Assembly: GCA_018241525.1 (NCBI GenBank)
Contig: JAFEDR010000009.1
Span: forward strand, 620,001 to 684,000
Length of the DNA stretch: 64,000 nt
Direction: 5' to 3'
Source: Pseudomonadota bacterium
GTDB lineage: Bacteria > Pseudomonadota > Gammaproteobacteria > Steroidobacterales > Steroidobacteraceae
Below, in pieces: positions 8,858-18,476 of the stretch. The notes below the pieces were generated by a model. That model ran no database searches and had not been told where the DNA came from. It worked only from the letters and a program-made list of their open reading frames with translations. Position 1 is the first letter of the stretch; the number at the start of each line of letters is the position of its first letter. A program made the translations under genes and the position numbers.

Positions 8858-10359
8858 GCCGGCTGCACCGGGGAGCCGGCGCGGCGCTCGCCGTGGCGGT
8901 CGGGTTCGCGGCCGCCGCTGCTTCCGCGGCCGCGCTCGAGGTGACGCCCGAGCTTGCGGCGACGAGCCGGGCGCTCGCGGGCGGGATCGTGGTGGGCGGC
9001 GCGAGCTTCGAGACCCTCGGCGAACTCGCCGACGGTATCGGGCCACGGCTGTCGGGTTCCGAGGGCTACGAGCGCGCCGTGCAATGGGCCATCGAGCGCT
9101 TCCGTCGCGCCGGCGTGGACGACGTGCACGTCGAGCCGGTCACGCTGGCGCACGGCTGGCAGCGCGGCTCGGCGGCGGCGACGCTCGTGGCACCGCAGCG
9201 TCGCGCGCTACACGTGACGGCATTTGGATGGTCGCCGCCGACGCCCGCGGGCGGGCTGCGGGCCCCGGTCGTGGCACTGCGCGACATCACCGATGCGGCA
9301 ATCGCCGAGGCCGGCGTGCGTGGTGCGATCGTGCTCCTCGACAGGGCGGCGCTGACCGGTCCGACGCCGTTCCAGCGCAACGGACCCGACGACTATGCGC
9401 GCCAGGCGCGCTACGAGCGACTCGACCGGATTCTGGCCGACGCCGGCGCGCGGGCGGTGCTCGTGTTCGCGAAGACTCCGAACCAGGTGCTGCGCACCAG
9501 CGACCCCGAAAGCGGTGGTGCCGCACTTGCGCTGCCGATGGGGTCGGTCGGCCACGAGGACGGCCTGTGGCTGCGCCGGCTGCTCGCGAACGGGCCGGCG
9601 ACCCTCGATCTGCACTTCGACACCGCGCTCTCCGGACCGGTCACGATCTCGAACGTGATCGCGCAGATCCGCGGGCGCGAACTGCCCGACGAAGTCGTCA
9701 TGCTCGGCGCGCACCTCGATTCGTGGGATCTCGGTACCGGTGCGCAGGACAACGGCTCTGGCTGCGCCGAAGTGCTCGAGGTCGCGCGCGCCGTCGCCGC
9801 CCTGCCGCGCCACCCTCGCCGCACGCTGCGGTTCGCGCTCTGGGCCTCCGAGGAGCAGGGCCTGAACGGCTCGGTCGCCTACGCGCGGGGCCATGCCGGC
9901 GAGATGAAGCACGTCGTCGCCTACCTCAACTCCGACACCGGCGCCGGCCGGCCGACCGGCTGGTCGGTCAACGGCCGCCAGGACGTCGCCGACGCGATCG
10001 CCCCGCTCGCGCCGCTGCTGCAGTCGCTGAGCGGGATGGTGATCACGCAGGAGCTGTCCTTCGACACCGACACCGGCCCGTTCCTGATCGCCGGCGTGCC
10101 GGTGCTCGAACTCGGCGTGGTCGACGACGAGTACGATTCGCTGGTCCACCACAAGCCGGCCGACACGCTCGACAAGGTCGACCCGCGCGACCTCGCAGCC
10201 GGCGCGGCGGTCCTCGCGATCACCGCGCACGCGCTCGCCGAGGCACCGCACCGGCCCGTCGCGCGACTCGGTCGCGACGGCGTGGAAGCCATCCTGCGGC
10301 GCGCTGGCGCGCTAGAGTACGTGCGAGACTCGAACCTCAACGACCTGTGGCGCGACTAG
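8854..10359 (+). CDS. Secreted M28-family zinc aminopeptidase
   Basis: The 501-residue protein has an N-terminal signal sequence, a protease-associated (PA-like) insert, then an M28 catalytic domain. The zinc-ligand motifs are visible in order: GAHLDSWD, QDNGSG, ASEEQGLNGS, NSDTG and LVHHKPADTLD. It probably removes N-terminal residues from peptides in the periplasm or outside the cell. The GTG start (GTGA overlap with the preceding stop) avoids extending into the Pro-rich tail of the upstream gene. Confidence 0.87.
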   Translation: MSRLHRGAGAALAVAVGFAAAAASAAALEVTPELAATSRALAGGIVVGGASFETLGELADGIGPRLSGSEGYERAVQWAIERFRRAGVDDVHVEPVTLAHGWQRGSAAATLVAPQRRALHVTAFGWSPPTPAGGLRAPVVALRDITDAAIAEAGVRGAIVLLDRAALTGPTPFQRNGPDDYARQARYERLDRILADAGARAVLVFAKTPNQVLRTSDPESGGAALALPMGSVGHEDGLWLRRLLANGPATLDLHFDTALSGPVTISNVIAQIRGRELPDEVVMLGAHLDSWDLGTGAQDNGSGCAEVLEVARAVAALPRHPRRTLRFALWASEEQGLNGSVAYARGHAGEMKHVVAYLNSDTGAGRPTGWSVNGRQDVADAIAPLAPLLQSLSGMVITQELSFDTDTGPFLIAGVPVLELGVVDDEYDSLVHHKPADTLDKVDPRDLAAGAAVLAITAHALAEAPHRPVARLGRDGVEAILRRAGALEYVRDSNLNDLWRD

Positions 10360-10373
10360 CGGAGGATCCCGGC

Positions 10374-11402
10374 ATGGCCACGCGCAAGAACCCCGCCGCC
10401 GGCCGCACCGTGCGCAAGGCGGCGCCGCGGAAGAAGGCCAATGCGCGCCGGCGGCTCACGCCGGCGCGGACGTCCCGCGGCCTCGCGGCCGGAGAAGTGG
10501 CGCTGGAGCTCGGCCACGCCGAGGTCGCGCCGCTCGCGGAACTCATCCGCCGGGCGGGCGGCGCACCGCTCGGCGCCTATCGCGACCCGCTCGGCGGGCG
10601 CCCGCTGGTGCTCGCCACGCTACCGCTCGCCGCCGTGCAGCCGACGCCGTTCCAGCGCGACCTGTCGCCGACGCACACCAAGCGGCTGGCGGCGAAGATC
10701 GACGAGGCTCGCGCGTTCCTCGATCCGCTGATCGTGGTGCAGGGCCACGACGGTCGCTTCTGGACGCCGAACGGCCGCCACCGGCTGGCGGCGGGCAAGG
10801 TGCTCGGCCTGAAGCAGATCACGGCGCTCGTGTCGCCGGACGAGGCGCTGGCGTACCGGATCCTCGCGCTCAACACCGAGAAGGCGCACAACCTCAAGGA
10901 TCGTAGCCTCGAGGTCGTACGCATGGCGCGAGCACTCGCGAAGCGAGAGCCGCGTGCGAAGGAAGTCGACTATCGCGACCAGTTCGAGGCCGCGGAGCTG
11001 CTGACCCTCGGCATCATCTACGAGTCCTCGCCGCGTTTCGCGGGCGGCGCCTACAACTCGGTGCTGCGCAAGGTCGACCGCTTCAGCGAGCGGACGCTCG
11101 CGGCGAGCCTGCGCGAACGCGAGGGCTACGCCAACCGCCTGCTCGCCATCGACACCGAGGTCAAGCGGATCATCGCCGGCCTGCAGGAGCGCGGCTTCAA
11201 GTCGCCGTACCTGCGCAACTACGTGGTTGCGCGGTTGAACCCGGTGCGCTTCCACAAGCAGAAACCCGGTGATCCGAAGCCGGCCATGCCGATTGGCGAG
11301 ACGCTGACGCGCATGACCGCGGCGGCCCGCGCATTCAAGCTCGAGAGCGTGTCGCATTCGGACCTCGCCTGGGTCGCGGTCGGCGCCGGCTCCCAGGAAT
11401 GA
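10374..11402 (+). CDS. ParB/Srx-fold N-terminal domain protein (orphan, chromosomal context)
   Basis: The 342-residue protein has a basic, Lys/Ala-rich N-terminus (about 40 residues), then a ParB N-terminal-like domain (LPLAAVQPTPFQRDLSPTHTKRLAAKI, DPLIVVQ, TPNGRHRLAA). The rest is an alpha-helical region without a recognised centromere-binding HTH. The usual GERR box reads NGRHR here. A perfect GGAGGA precedes the ATG. No parA is nearby, so this is not a standard Par locus. A role as a nuclease-like or CTP-binding regulator is conceivable but unproven. Confidence 0.65.
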   Translation: MATRKNPAAGRTVRKAAPRKKANARRRLTPARTSRGLAAGEVALELGHAEVAPLAELIRRAGGAPLGAYRDPLGGRPLVLATLPLAAVQPTPFQRDLSPTHTKRLAAKIDEARAFLDPLIVVQGHDGRFWTPNGRHRLAAGKVLGLKQITALVSPDEALAYRILALNTEKAHNLKDRSLEVVRMARALAKREPRAKEVDYRDQFEAAELLTLGIIYESSPRFAGGAYNSVLRKVDRFSERTLAASLREREGYANRLLAIDTEVKRIIAGLQERGFKSPYLRNYVVARLNPVRFHKQKPGDPKPAMPIGETLTRMTAAARAFKLESVSHSDLAWVAVGAGSQE

Positions 11403-11421
11403 CGCCGCGGCGCGACTCGCC

Positions 11422-13230
11422 GTGATCCTCGCGCAGCTGCGGGACGGCGAGCTCGCCTACGGCCTGACGCCCCTGCTCGATCGGGCGTCGCTGGTGGTGG
11501 AGGACGGCGAGCGCATCGGGCTCATCGGCCGCAACGGCTCGGGGAAATCGTCGCTGCTCGGAGTGCTGGCACGCCGCACGGCGCTCGATGACGGCGAGCT
11601 GCAATGGCGCGTCGGGCTGCGCATCGCGATGGTCGAACAGGAGCCGCTGCTGCCCGCGGCGCCAACGCTGCTCGAGGCGCTTCGGCAGCGCGGCGGATTC
11701 GACGCGCTCGGCGATGATCGCAGCCGCTGGCAGGCAGAGGCGCGACTGGCCGAGTTTCTCGAGCGGCTCGGGGTCGACGGCTCGGCCGCGCCGGCCAGTG
11801 CGTCGGGCGGCGAGCGCAAGCGGGCGGCCCTGGCGCTCGCCTTCGCGCTCGGCGCCGACCTGATGCTGCTCGATGAGCCGACCAACCACCTGGACGTCGA
11901 CGGCATCCGGCTGCTCGAGGATCTGTTGCTGGGCGGACCGGCTTCGGTGTTCGTGACGCATGACCGCTACTTCCTCGACCGGGTCGCGACCCGCATCGTG
12001 GAGCTCGACCGCGGCTGGCTGCGCTCCTATCCGGGCAACTACGCCGCCTACGCGGCGCGCAAGGGTGATGAACTCGCGGCGGAGGTGGTGGCGAACCGCA
12101 AGTTCGACAAGTTCTGGGCGCAGGAGGAGGTCTGGATCCGCCGGGGCGTCGAGGCGCGCAGGACGCGCAACGAGGGTCGCGTCCGGCGCCTCGAGGCGCT
12201 GCGCAGCGCGCGGGTCGCGCGACGGGAGCGGCTCGGGAACGTGAGGCTGGCGATCGATGCGCGCGAACGCTCCGGCAAGCTGGTCGCGGAGCTGCGCGAC
12301 GTCGGGCACGGCTACGGTGGGCGCAGCCTCGTCCGCGACCTGTCGCTGACGGTCATGCGCGGCGACCGCATCGGGGTGCTCGGCCCGAACGGCGCGGGCA
12401 AGTCGACGCTGTTGCGGATCCTGCTCGGCACGCTCGCCCCGCAGCGCGGCAGCGTGCGCACCGGTACGCACCTGCAGGTGGCCTATTTCGACCAGATGCG
12501 CGAACAGCTCGACCTCGACCGCAGCGTCGCCGAGACCGTGGCGCCGACGTCCGACTGGGTGGAGGTCGGTGGCGAACGGCGCCACGTGACGAGCTACCTC
12601 GCCGACTTCCTGTTCTCGCCGCAGCGCGCCGGCACGCCGGTGCGCGCGCTCTCGGGCGGCGAGCGCAACCGGCTGCTGCTCGCGCGGCTGTTCGCGCGGC
12701 CGGCTAACGTACTGGTGCTGGACGAGCCGACGAATGACCTCGACGTCGAGTCGCTCGAGCTACTCGAGCAGGCGCTGCAGGACTTTCCGGGTACGGTGCT
12801 GCTCGTCAGCCACGATCGGGCATTCGTCGACAACGTCGTCACGCAGACGCTCGCACCGCTCGGCGACGGCCGCTGGCACGAATACGTGGGCGGCTTCAGC
12901 GACTGGCTCGCGCAGCGGCCGGCCGCGGCGGCGCCCGCGCCCGTCGAGGCGCCGCGCACTGGCGATGCAGCCGTCGAGGCGCGGGCACGTACCAAGCTTT
13001 CCTATCGCGAGCAGCGCGAGCTCGAGTCGCTGCCAGCCGAGCTCGAGTCGCTCGAGGCCGAGCAGCGGCAGCTCGAGGCGCGCATGGGCGACGCCGGCTA
13101 CCGGTTGACCGCGCCCGCGCAGATGGCGGCCGACGCGCGGCGCCTGGCCGAGCTCGGCGAGCTGCTGACGCAGAAGCTCGACCGCTGGGAGGCGCTGGAG
13201 GCGGAAGCGGCGCGCCTGCGGGCCCGCTGA
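11422..13230 (+). CDS. uup: ABC-F family ATPase, Uup-type
   Basis: The 602-residue soluble protein has two ABC domains: Walker A GRNGSGKSS with signature SGGERKR, and GPNGAGKST with SGGERNR. They are joined by a charged linker and followed by a C-terminal coiled coil (from about residue 530, LESLPAELESLEAEQRQLEAR). It has no membrane segments. ABC-F proteins act on the ribosome, and Uup is also linked to DNA-replication-related phenotypes. The C-terminal coiled coil favours Uup over EttA. The start is a GTG with only a weak ribosome site. Confidence 0.86.
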   Translation: MILAQLRDGELAYGLTPLLDRASLVVEDGERIGLIGRNGSGKSSLLGVLARRTALDDGELQWRVGLRIAMVEQEPLLPAAPTLLEALRQRGGFDALGDDRSRWQAEARLAEFLERLGVDGSAAPASASGGERKRAALALAFALGADLMLLDEPTNHLDVDGIRLLEDLLLGGPASVFVTHDRYFLDRVATRIVELDRGWLRSYPGNYAAYAARKGDELAAEVVANRKFDKFWAQEEVWIRRGVEARRTRNEGRVRRLEALRSARVARRERLGNVRLAIDARERSGKLVAELRDVGHGYGGRSLVRDLSLTVMRGDRIGVLGPNGAGKSTLLRILLGTLAPQRGSVRTGTHLQVAYFDQMREQLDLDRSVAETVAPTSDWVEVGGERRHVTSYLADFLFSPQRAGTPVRALSGGERNRLLLARLFARPANVLVLDEPTNDLDVESLELLEQALQDFPGTVLLVSHDRAFVDNVVTQTLAPLGDGRWHEYVGGFSDWLAQRPAAAAPAPVEAPRTGDAAVEARARTKLSYREQRELESLPAELESLEAEQRQLEARMGDAGYRLTAPAQMAADARRLAELGELLTQKLDRWEALEAEAARLRAR

Positions 13231-13308
13231 ATCGCGTCCGGGCGTCTTCAGGCTGTCATCGCCCGGGGCGTATGCTGCGCCCGCCTGACAGCCGAGGATC
13301 ACTGCCGC

Positions 13309-13509
13309 ATGGCCGCGATCGCGCCCCATGTCGATGCCACCTCCTACGCGCGCGCCGAATACCAGTGGCGGCTCGCCTTTGACCGCTACCTGATGCTGGC
13401 GAGATCCGGCGCGAGCTCGGTGACGCTGCGCGCCGCCGCCGCCGCGGTGCATGCGGCGGCCCTGGAGAAAGGTCGCTACCTGCCGCGGGCGGACGACGCC
13501 GCTGTCTGA
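13309..13509 (+). CDS. Small conserved-looking protein, unknown function
   Basis: The 66-residue protein is Ala-rich and predicted helical, with the segment YARAEYQWRLAFDRYLMLAR. GAGG lies about ten bases upstream of the ATG. It occupies its own stretch between uup and the flavoenzyme gene and is not antisense to another gene. No domain was recognised. Confidence 0.45.
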   Translation: MAAIAPHVDATSYARAEYQWRLAFDRYLMLARSGASSVTLRAAAAAVHAAALEKGRYLPRADDAAV

Positions 13510-13576
13510 GGCCGGCTCGACGTCGCCTCGCCTGCGACGTATAACGATCGGCGACGCCTCTTCCGGGGGTCTCAAG

Positions 13577-14608
13577 GTGGTGGAATTCCCGGCGCTCGCC
13601 TGCCCGATCGTCCTCGCGCCGATGGCCGGAGGTCCGAACACGCCGGCGCTCGCCGCGGCGGTCGCCAATGCCGGCGGCGTCGGCAGCTTCGGCTTCGCCT
13701 ATTCGACCCCGGAGCAGATCCGCGCCGACCTCGCCGCGACCCGCGCGCTCACCACCGGCCCGCTGAACGCCAACTTCTTCGTCTTCCGGCCGGTCGATCC
13801 TCCCGAGTCCGGCGCCGTGCAGCGCGCGCTGGCGGCGGTCGCGGCGCTGCCGGGAGCGAGCGGCGTGCCGGTCGCCGCGCCGGTGCCACCGTTCTTCCCG
13901 GACCTGCGCCTGCAGCTCGAGCCGATCTGGCAGGCGCGCCCTGCCTTCCTCACCTTTCATCTCGGGCTGCCGCCGCCCGAGGTGATCGAGCGGGCGCATG
14001 CGCTTGGCATCTGCGTCGGCGTCACCGCGACGCGCGCCGCCGAGGCCCGCGCCATCGCGGCGGCGCGCGCGGACTTCATCGTCGCGCAGGGCAGCGAGGC
14101 GGGCGGGCATTGTGGCGTATTCACGCCGGGCGAACCCGGCGACTGGCTGGCGGTGCGGGAACTGGTGCGCGCGATCGCGCCGCTGACCGAGCTGCCGGTG
14201 ATCGCCGCTGGCGGACTCATGTCGGGGACCGACATCCGCGAGGCGCTCGCCGCCGGTGCGGACGCGGCACAGCTCGGCACGGCTTTCCTCGCGACCACCG
14301 AGAGCGGCGCGAGCGCCGCGCACCGCCGGTTGCTGCTCGGTGAACCGGACCGCGGGACCGTGCTCACCCGCGCGTTCTCGGGCCGCTACGCGCGCGGCCT
14401 GCGCAACACCTACACCGACCGAATGCACTCGGCGGACGTCCTGCCGTTCCCGCTGCAGAACAGCCTGACCGGGCCGCTGCGCAAGGCCGCCGCGGCACGC
14501 GATGATGCGGAATACCAGTCGCTGTGGGCCGGCCAGCACTACGCGCGCTGCCGCGACGGCAGTGCGCGGGAACTCGTCCGCCGCCTGCTGACGGAGCTCG
14601 ACGCCTAG
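13577..14608 (+). CDS. Nitronate monooxygenase / 2-nitropropane dioxygenase-like flavoprotein
   Basis: The 343-residue TIM-barrel FMN protein contains the N-terminal PIVLAPMAGG, the conserved QGSEAGGHCG and the FMN phosphate-binding AAGGLMSG and GADAAQLGTAFL segments of NMO-family enzymes. It probably oxidises nitronates or acts as an FMN-dependent enoyl reductase-like enzyme. The start is assigned to a GTG with GGGGGT upstream. Its TAG stop overlaps the convergent gene's stop within CTAG. Confidence 0.82.
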   Translation: MVEFPALACPIVLAPMAGGPNTPALAAAVANAGGVGSFGFAYSTPEQIRADLAATRALTTGPLNANFFVFRPVDPPESGAVQRALAAVAALPGASGVPVAAPVPPFFPDLRLQLEPIWQARPAFLTFHLGLPPPEVIERAHALGICVGVTATRAAEARAIAAARADFIVAQGSEAGGHCGVFTPGEPGDWLAVRELVRAIAPLTELPVIAAGGLMSGTDIREALAAGADAAQLGTAFLATTESGASAAHRRLLLGEPDRGTVLTRAFSGRYARGLRNTYTDRMHSADVLPFPLQNSLTGPLRKAAAARDDAEYQSLWAGQHYARCRDGSARELVRRLLTELDA

Positions 14609-15219
14609 AACCAGCTGTAGTTGAAGCTGACGCTGACGCGCGGCGAGCGCGCCGCATTGGCCGGCACCTCGTGGCGGAGCCAGCTCTCGAACAGGACCAG
14701 GTGCCCGGCGCGCGCCGGCAACACCACCCATGGCCCGGCACCGCGCCGGCCGCGGCCGCGCGGCGGCGCCGCCATCATCCGGTCGAGTCGCGGGTCCTCG
14801 AGCTTGATCCCGGGCGCCCCGGCGGGCGTCGCGACATAGTAGGTGCCGCTGATCGTCGACATGGGATGCAGGTGCAGGCCGTGCACCACGCCGCGGCGCA
14901 TCAGGTTGACCCAGCAGTCCGTCATCGCCAGCGGCCGGCCGGCGAGATCGAGGCCGAGTGCGCTTGCGAAGGCGCGAACGTGACGCTTCAGCCGACGCTC
15001 CAGCTCCGCGAAGGTCGGCGAGGCGCGGTGCATGCGACTGGCCGAGCCGTACGACGTGTAGCCACCCGGGTAGTTGCTCGCCGACCAGCGTCGCCCGGCT
15101 TCGTCGTCGAGCTCGAGCTGGCGCGCCTCCTGCAGCAGGCGCGCGTTCAGCCGCTGCGCGCCCCGTCCGCCGAGGCTCGCGGCGTAGACCTGGGTCGGGA
15201 AGAGTTCGCGCACGTTCAC
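14605..15219 (-). CDS. 2OG-Fe(II) oxygenase-like protein of the TIGR02466 type
   Basis: The 204-residue protein starts LFPTQVYAASL and contains WVNLMRRG, HLHPMSTISGTYYV, LEDPRLDRM and the C-terminal LPARAGHLVLFESWLRHEV with a terminal SFNYSW. This double-stranded beta-helix pattern is typical of putative 2-oxoglutarate/Fe(II) oxygenases. The likely iron ligands are His in HLHPMS and His in RHEV. The start is a GTG and an internal GTG two codons later is possible. The substrate is unknown. Confidence 0.75.
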   Translation of the reverse strand: MNVRELFPTQVYAASLGGRGAQRLNARLLQEARQLELDDEAGRRWSASNYPGGYTSYGSASRMHRASPTFAELERRLKRHVRAFASALGLDLAGRPLAMTDCWVNLMRRGVVHGLHLHPMSTISGTYYVATPAGAPGIKLEDPRLDRMMAAPPRGRGRRGAGPWVVLPARAGHLVLFESWLRHEVPANAARSPRVSVSFNYSWF

Positions 15220-15349
15220 CGAAGGATTATCGCAGAGCCGTCGCCGGCGAGGCTTGACGGTCGCGCGCCACGACCTCCCGGTGGCCGCCGATCCCGCGAA
15301 CCGGGTTGAGCGGGCAGCCTCCCCTCGCCGCTCATCGCCGCGACCGGCC

Positions 15350-15377
15350 AAAAAAATGGGCGGGCCGAAGCCCGCCC
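15350..15377 (-). terminator. Rho-independent terminator, minus strand
   Basis: GGGCGGGC and GCCCGCCC form an eight-pair stem with a CGAA loop, and seven A residues on the plus strand give a U tract when read on the minus strand. It lies about 127 bases past the cysNC stop and would end the cysDNC transcript. The rest of the gap, 15220-15503, shows no gene. Confidence 0.75.
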
Positions 15378-15503
15378 CGAGGGGGTTCTGGCGGGCGGAG
15401 CGCAGCGCGCGGCCCGTGCGACACAAGTTAGGCGCCGCGCCGGCGTGGGACAAGCGAACGTTTTGCAGTGCACGCATGAGCCGGCCTCATGCGTCGACGC
15501 CGG

Positions 15504-17417
15504 TCAACGCGCCGGCGCGGCCAGAACCCCGGCGCGCTCCAGGTGCGCCACGATCCGCTCCGCGGCGTCGGCCGGGCTGAGCCGGGTCGTGTCGATCCGC
15601 AGCTCTGCGGCCTCCGGCGGCTCGTAGGGCGAGTCGATGCCGGTGAAGTTCGCGAGCTCGCCGCGGCGCGCCTTGCGATACAGCCCCTTCGGGTCGCGCG
15701 CCTCGGCCACCGCCAGCGGTGCGTCGACGTAGACCTCGAAGAAGTCCCCGGGCGGCAACAGTTCGCGCGCCATGCGGCGCTCCGACCGGAACGGCGAAAT
15801 GAAGGAAACAAGTGTGATCAGGCCGGCATCGGCCATCAGGCGCGCCACCTCCGCCACCCGGCGGATGTTCTCGACGCGATCCTGCGCGGTGAAGCCGAGG
15901 TCGCGGTTGAGGCCGTGGCGGACGTTGTCGCCGTCGAGCACGTACGTGTGCCGGCCCAGGGCCACCAGACGCTTGTCGACCAGGTTCGCGATCGTCGACT
16001 TGCCGGCGCCGGACAGCCCGGTCAGCCACAGCACGCAGCCACGCTGGTTCTTCTGAGCCGAACGGACCACGCGGTCGACGTCGAGCGCCTGCCAATGGAT
16101 GTTCTGCGAGCGGCGCAGCGCGAAGTGCACGAGGCCGGCGCCGACCGTGTTGTTCGTCAGGCGATCGATCAGGATGAAGCCGCCGAGCGTGCGGTTGTCG
16201 GCGTAGCGGCAGAACGGCACAGCCTCATCGAGCGCGAGCTCGCAGACGCCGATGTCGTTGAGCTCGAGCCGCTCCGCCGGCACCTCGTCGAGCGTGTTCA
16301 CGTTGATCCGGTACTTGATCGGCGCGACCGTGGCCGACACGGTGCGGGTGCCGAGCTTCAGCAGGTACTGGCGTCCCTGCAGCAGCGCGTCCTCGTGCAT
16401 CCAGATGATCGTCGCCTCGAAGTGGTTCGCCACCTCGGGCGGTGCCGTGGCCGCCGCGATGACGTCGCCGCGGCTGACGTCGATCTCGTCGGCCAGCGTC
16501 AGCGTCACGGATTGTCCGGCGGCCGCGCTCGGCAGGTCGCCGTCGGCGGTGACGATCCTCGCCACCGTCGTTTCGCGTCCGGACGGCAGCACCCGCACTC
16601 GCTCTCCCGTGCGTACCGAGCCGGACGCGAGCTGGCCGGCGAAGCCGCGGAACCCCTGGTGCGGGCGGTTCACCCACTGCACCGGCATGCGCAACGGCCC
16701 GCCGGCGTCGACCGCCGAGACTTCCGCGCGCTCGAGGTACTCGCGCAACGTCGGTCCCTCGTACCACGGCATGCGGGTCGAGGCAGCCATCACATTGTCG
16801 CCATGAACCGCCGAGAGCGGCACGGCCGTCACCTGCTCGAGTCCGATGCGCGCGGCGAACGCCCGGTAATCGGCCTCGATCGCCTCGAACGCCGCGCGGT
16901 CGTAGCCGACGAGGTCCATCTTGTTGACCGCCAGCACCGCGCGCCGGATGCCGAGCAGCGCCACCAGGAAACTGTGGCGCCGGGTCTGGGTCAGCACGCC
17001 CTTGCGCGCATCGACCAGGATCACCGCGAGCTCCGCGGTCGAGGCCCCGGTCACCATGTTGCGCGTGTACTGCTCGTGGCCGGGCGTGTCCGCGACGATG
17101 AACATGCGGCGGTCGGTCGAGAAGAACCGGTAGGCGACGTCGATCGTGATGCCCTGCTCGCGCTCCGCGGACAAGCCGTCCACCAGCAGCGCGAAGTCGA
17201 GCTCGCCGCCGCGCGTGCCGACGCGGCGCGAGTCGGCCTCGAGCGCCGCGAGCTGGTCCTCGTACAGCTGGCGCGAGTCGTAGAGCAAGCGACCGATCAG
17301 CGTCGACTTGCCGTCGTCGACCGAGCCGCAGGTGATGAAGCGCAGCAGGTCGCGCCGCTCGAGTTTCTCGAGGTACCGGTTGAACTCGGCGGCGTTAGTG
17401 GGAGTGGCGTCGCGCAT
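15504..17417 (-). CDS. cysNC: Bifunctional sulfate adenylyltransferase large subunit / APS kinase (CysN-CysC fusion)
   Basis: The 637-residue fusion has an N-terminal EF-Tu-like GTPase (G1 GSVDDGKST at 31-39, [21 protein letters not shown]) that drives APS synthesis with CysD. A C-terminal APS kinase (P-loop GLSGAGKST near 466, [24 protein letters not shown]) makes PAPS. Such NodQ-like fusions occur in many proteobacteria. Six bases separate the cysD stop from its ATG, so the two form one operon, which a terminator closes downstream. Confidence 0.95.
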   Translation of the reverse strand: MRDATPTNAAEFNRYLEKLERRDLLRFITCGSVDDGKSTLIGRLLYDSRQLYEDQLAALEADSRRVGTRGGELDFALLVDGLSAEREQGITIDVAYRFFSTDRRMFIVADTPGHEQYTRNMVTGASTAELAVILVDARKGVLTQTRRHSFLVALLGIRRAVLAVNKMDLVGYDRAAFEAIEADYRAFAARIGLEQVTAVPLSAVHGDNVMAASTRMPWYEGPTLREYLERAEVSAVDAGGPLRMPVQWVNRPHQGFRGFAGQLASGSVRTGERVRVLPSGRETTVARIVTADGDLPSAAAGQSVTLTLADEIDVSRGDVIAAATAPPEVANHFEATIIWMHEDALLQGRQYLLKLGTRTVSATVAPIKYRINVNTLDEVPAERLELNDIGVCELALDEAVPFCRYADNRTLGGFILIDRLTNNTVGAGLVHFALRRSQNIHWQALDVDRVVRSAQKNQRGCVLWLTGLSGAGKSTIANLVDKRLVALGRHTYVLDGDNVRHGLNRDLGFTAQDRVENIRRVAEVARLMADAGLITLVSFISPFRSERRMARELLPPGDFFEVYVDAPLAVAEARDPKGLYRKARRGELANFTGIDSPYEPPEAAELRIDTTRLSPADAAERIVAHLERAGVLAAPAR

Positions 17418-17423
17418 GGCGGG

Positions 17424-18344
17424 CTAGAAGTAGCCTTCCATCTTCTTGAGCTCCATCGACGCACGCTGGTCCTGGTCGATCACTCGCCCCTGGCGCTCCG
17501 AGCGGCGCGCGCGCAGCATTTCGGCGATCACGGCCGGCACGTCGGCCGCCGGGCTCTCGAGCGCACCGGTCAGCGGATAGCAGCCGAGCGTGCGGAACCT
17601 GACCAGCCGCTCGGTCGCCCGCTCGCCCGGCGCGAGCAGCATCCGCGCATCATCCACCATCAGCAGCGTGCCCTGGCGCTCGACGATCGGGCGCGGCGCC
17701 GCGAAGTAGAGCGGCACCACCGGGATCCGCTCGCGGTGGATGTACTGCCAGATGTCGAGCTCGGTCCAGTTCGACAGCGGGAACACCCGCAGGCTCTCGC
17801 CCTTCAGCTTGCGGGCGTTGTACAGCGACCAGAGTTCCGGGCGCTGCCGTTTCGGATCCCATCGATGCGCGGCCGATCGGAACGAGAAGACGCGCTCCTT
17901 GGCGCGGCTCTTTTCCTCGTCACGGCGGCCGCCGCCGAAGGCCGCGTCGAATCCATGATGGTCGAGCGCGGCCTTCAACGCCTCGGTCAGCATCAGACGC
18001 GTGTACTCCGGCGTCGGCGTATCGAACGGATTGACCCCCGCGGCGGCCGCGGCCTCGTTCGAGTGCACCAGCAGCTCGAGCCCGAGCTCGCGGACCGTGC
18101 GGTCGCGATGTTCCAGCATGGCGCGGAAGTCCCAGCCGGAGGCGATGTGCAGCAGCGGGAACGGAGGCTTGGCGGGGAAGAACGCCTTGATGGCGAGCCG
18201 CAGCATCACCGAGCTGTCCTTGCCGATGGAGTACAGCATCACGGGCCGTTCGCACTCGGCGACGACCTCGCGCAGGATGTGGATGCTCTCCGCCTCGAGG
18301 CGATCGAGGTGCGACAGCGTCCGGATGGGATTGGTCGGCGTCAC
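17424..18344 (-). CDS. cysD: Sulfate adenylyltransferase small subunit
   Basis: The 306-residue protein matches CysD along its length: [31 protein letters not shown] (PP-loop), [33 protein letters not shown] and the C-terminal [11 protein letters not shown]. With CysN it adenylates sulfate. The motif that reads HVDTGW in the classic enzyme reads HIASGW here, so the conserved Asp is missing. No ATG fits the N-terminus, so a GTG start is used. It faces the sulfate transporter operon. Confidence 0.92.
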   Translation of the reverse strand: MTPTNPIRTLSHLDRLEAESIHILREVVAECERPVMLYSIGKDSSVMLRLAIKAFFPAKPPFPLLHIASGWDFRAMLEHRDRTVRELGLELLVHSNEAAAAAGVNPFDTPTPEYTRLMLTEALKAALDHHGFDAAFGGGRRDEEKSRAKERVFSFRSAAHRWDPKRQRPELWSLYNARKLKGESLRVFPLSNWTELDIWQYIHRERIPVVPLYFAAPRPIVERQGTLLMVDDARMLLAPGERATERLVRFRTLGCYPLTGALESPAADVPAVIAEMLRARRSERQGRVIDQDQRASMELKKMEGYF

Positions 18345-18380
18345 TGCGGTACTCTGGGGCGGGTTGCCAGCGGCCGCCCC

Positions 18381-18414
18381 CTCCGGCCGGTTATGTTCGC
18401 ATATCCGGCCAGAG
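18381..18414. promoter_or_regulatory. Long stem-loop in the cysD / sulfate-binding-protein gap
   Basis: CTCCGGCCGG (18381-18390) and CCGGCCAGAG (18405-18414) pair with one mismatch. The stem continues through TATG/CATA after one T/T mismatch to close on a TTCG tetraloop. It would form in the leader RNA of the plus-strand transporter operon, about 60 bases before its ATG, or serve as an operator for a dimeric regulator. Confidence 0.5.
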
Positions 18415-18476
18415 GACCCCGCGGCCGGGTGCGGCGGCGGCGGCGGGCCACCCTGGCGGGCAGGAGGACCCTTGCG

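Noticed and set aside
15489..18476. Long plus-strand open frame running from the cysNC region into the sulfate-binding protein
   Set aside because: The upstream two-thirds is antisense to cysNC and cysD. Only the part from the ATG at 18477, with a ribosome site and signal peptide, is real.
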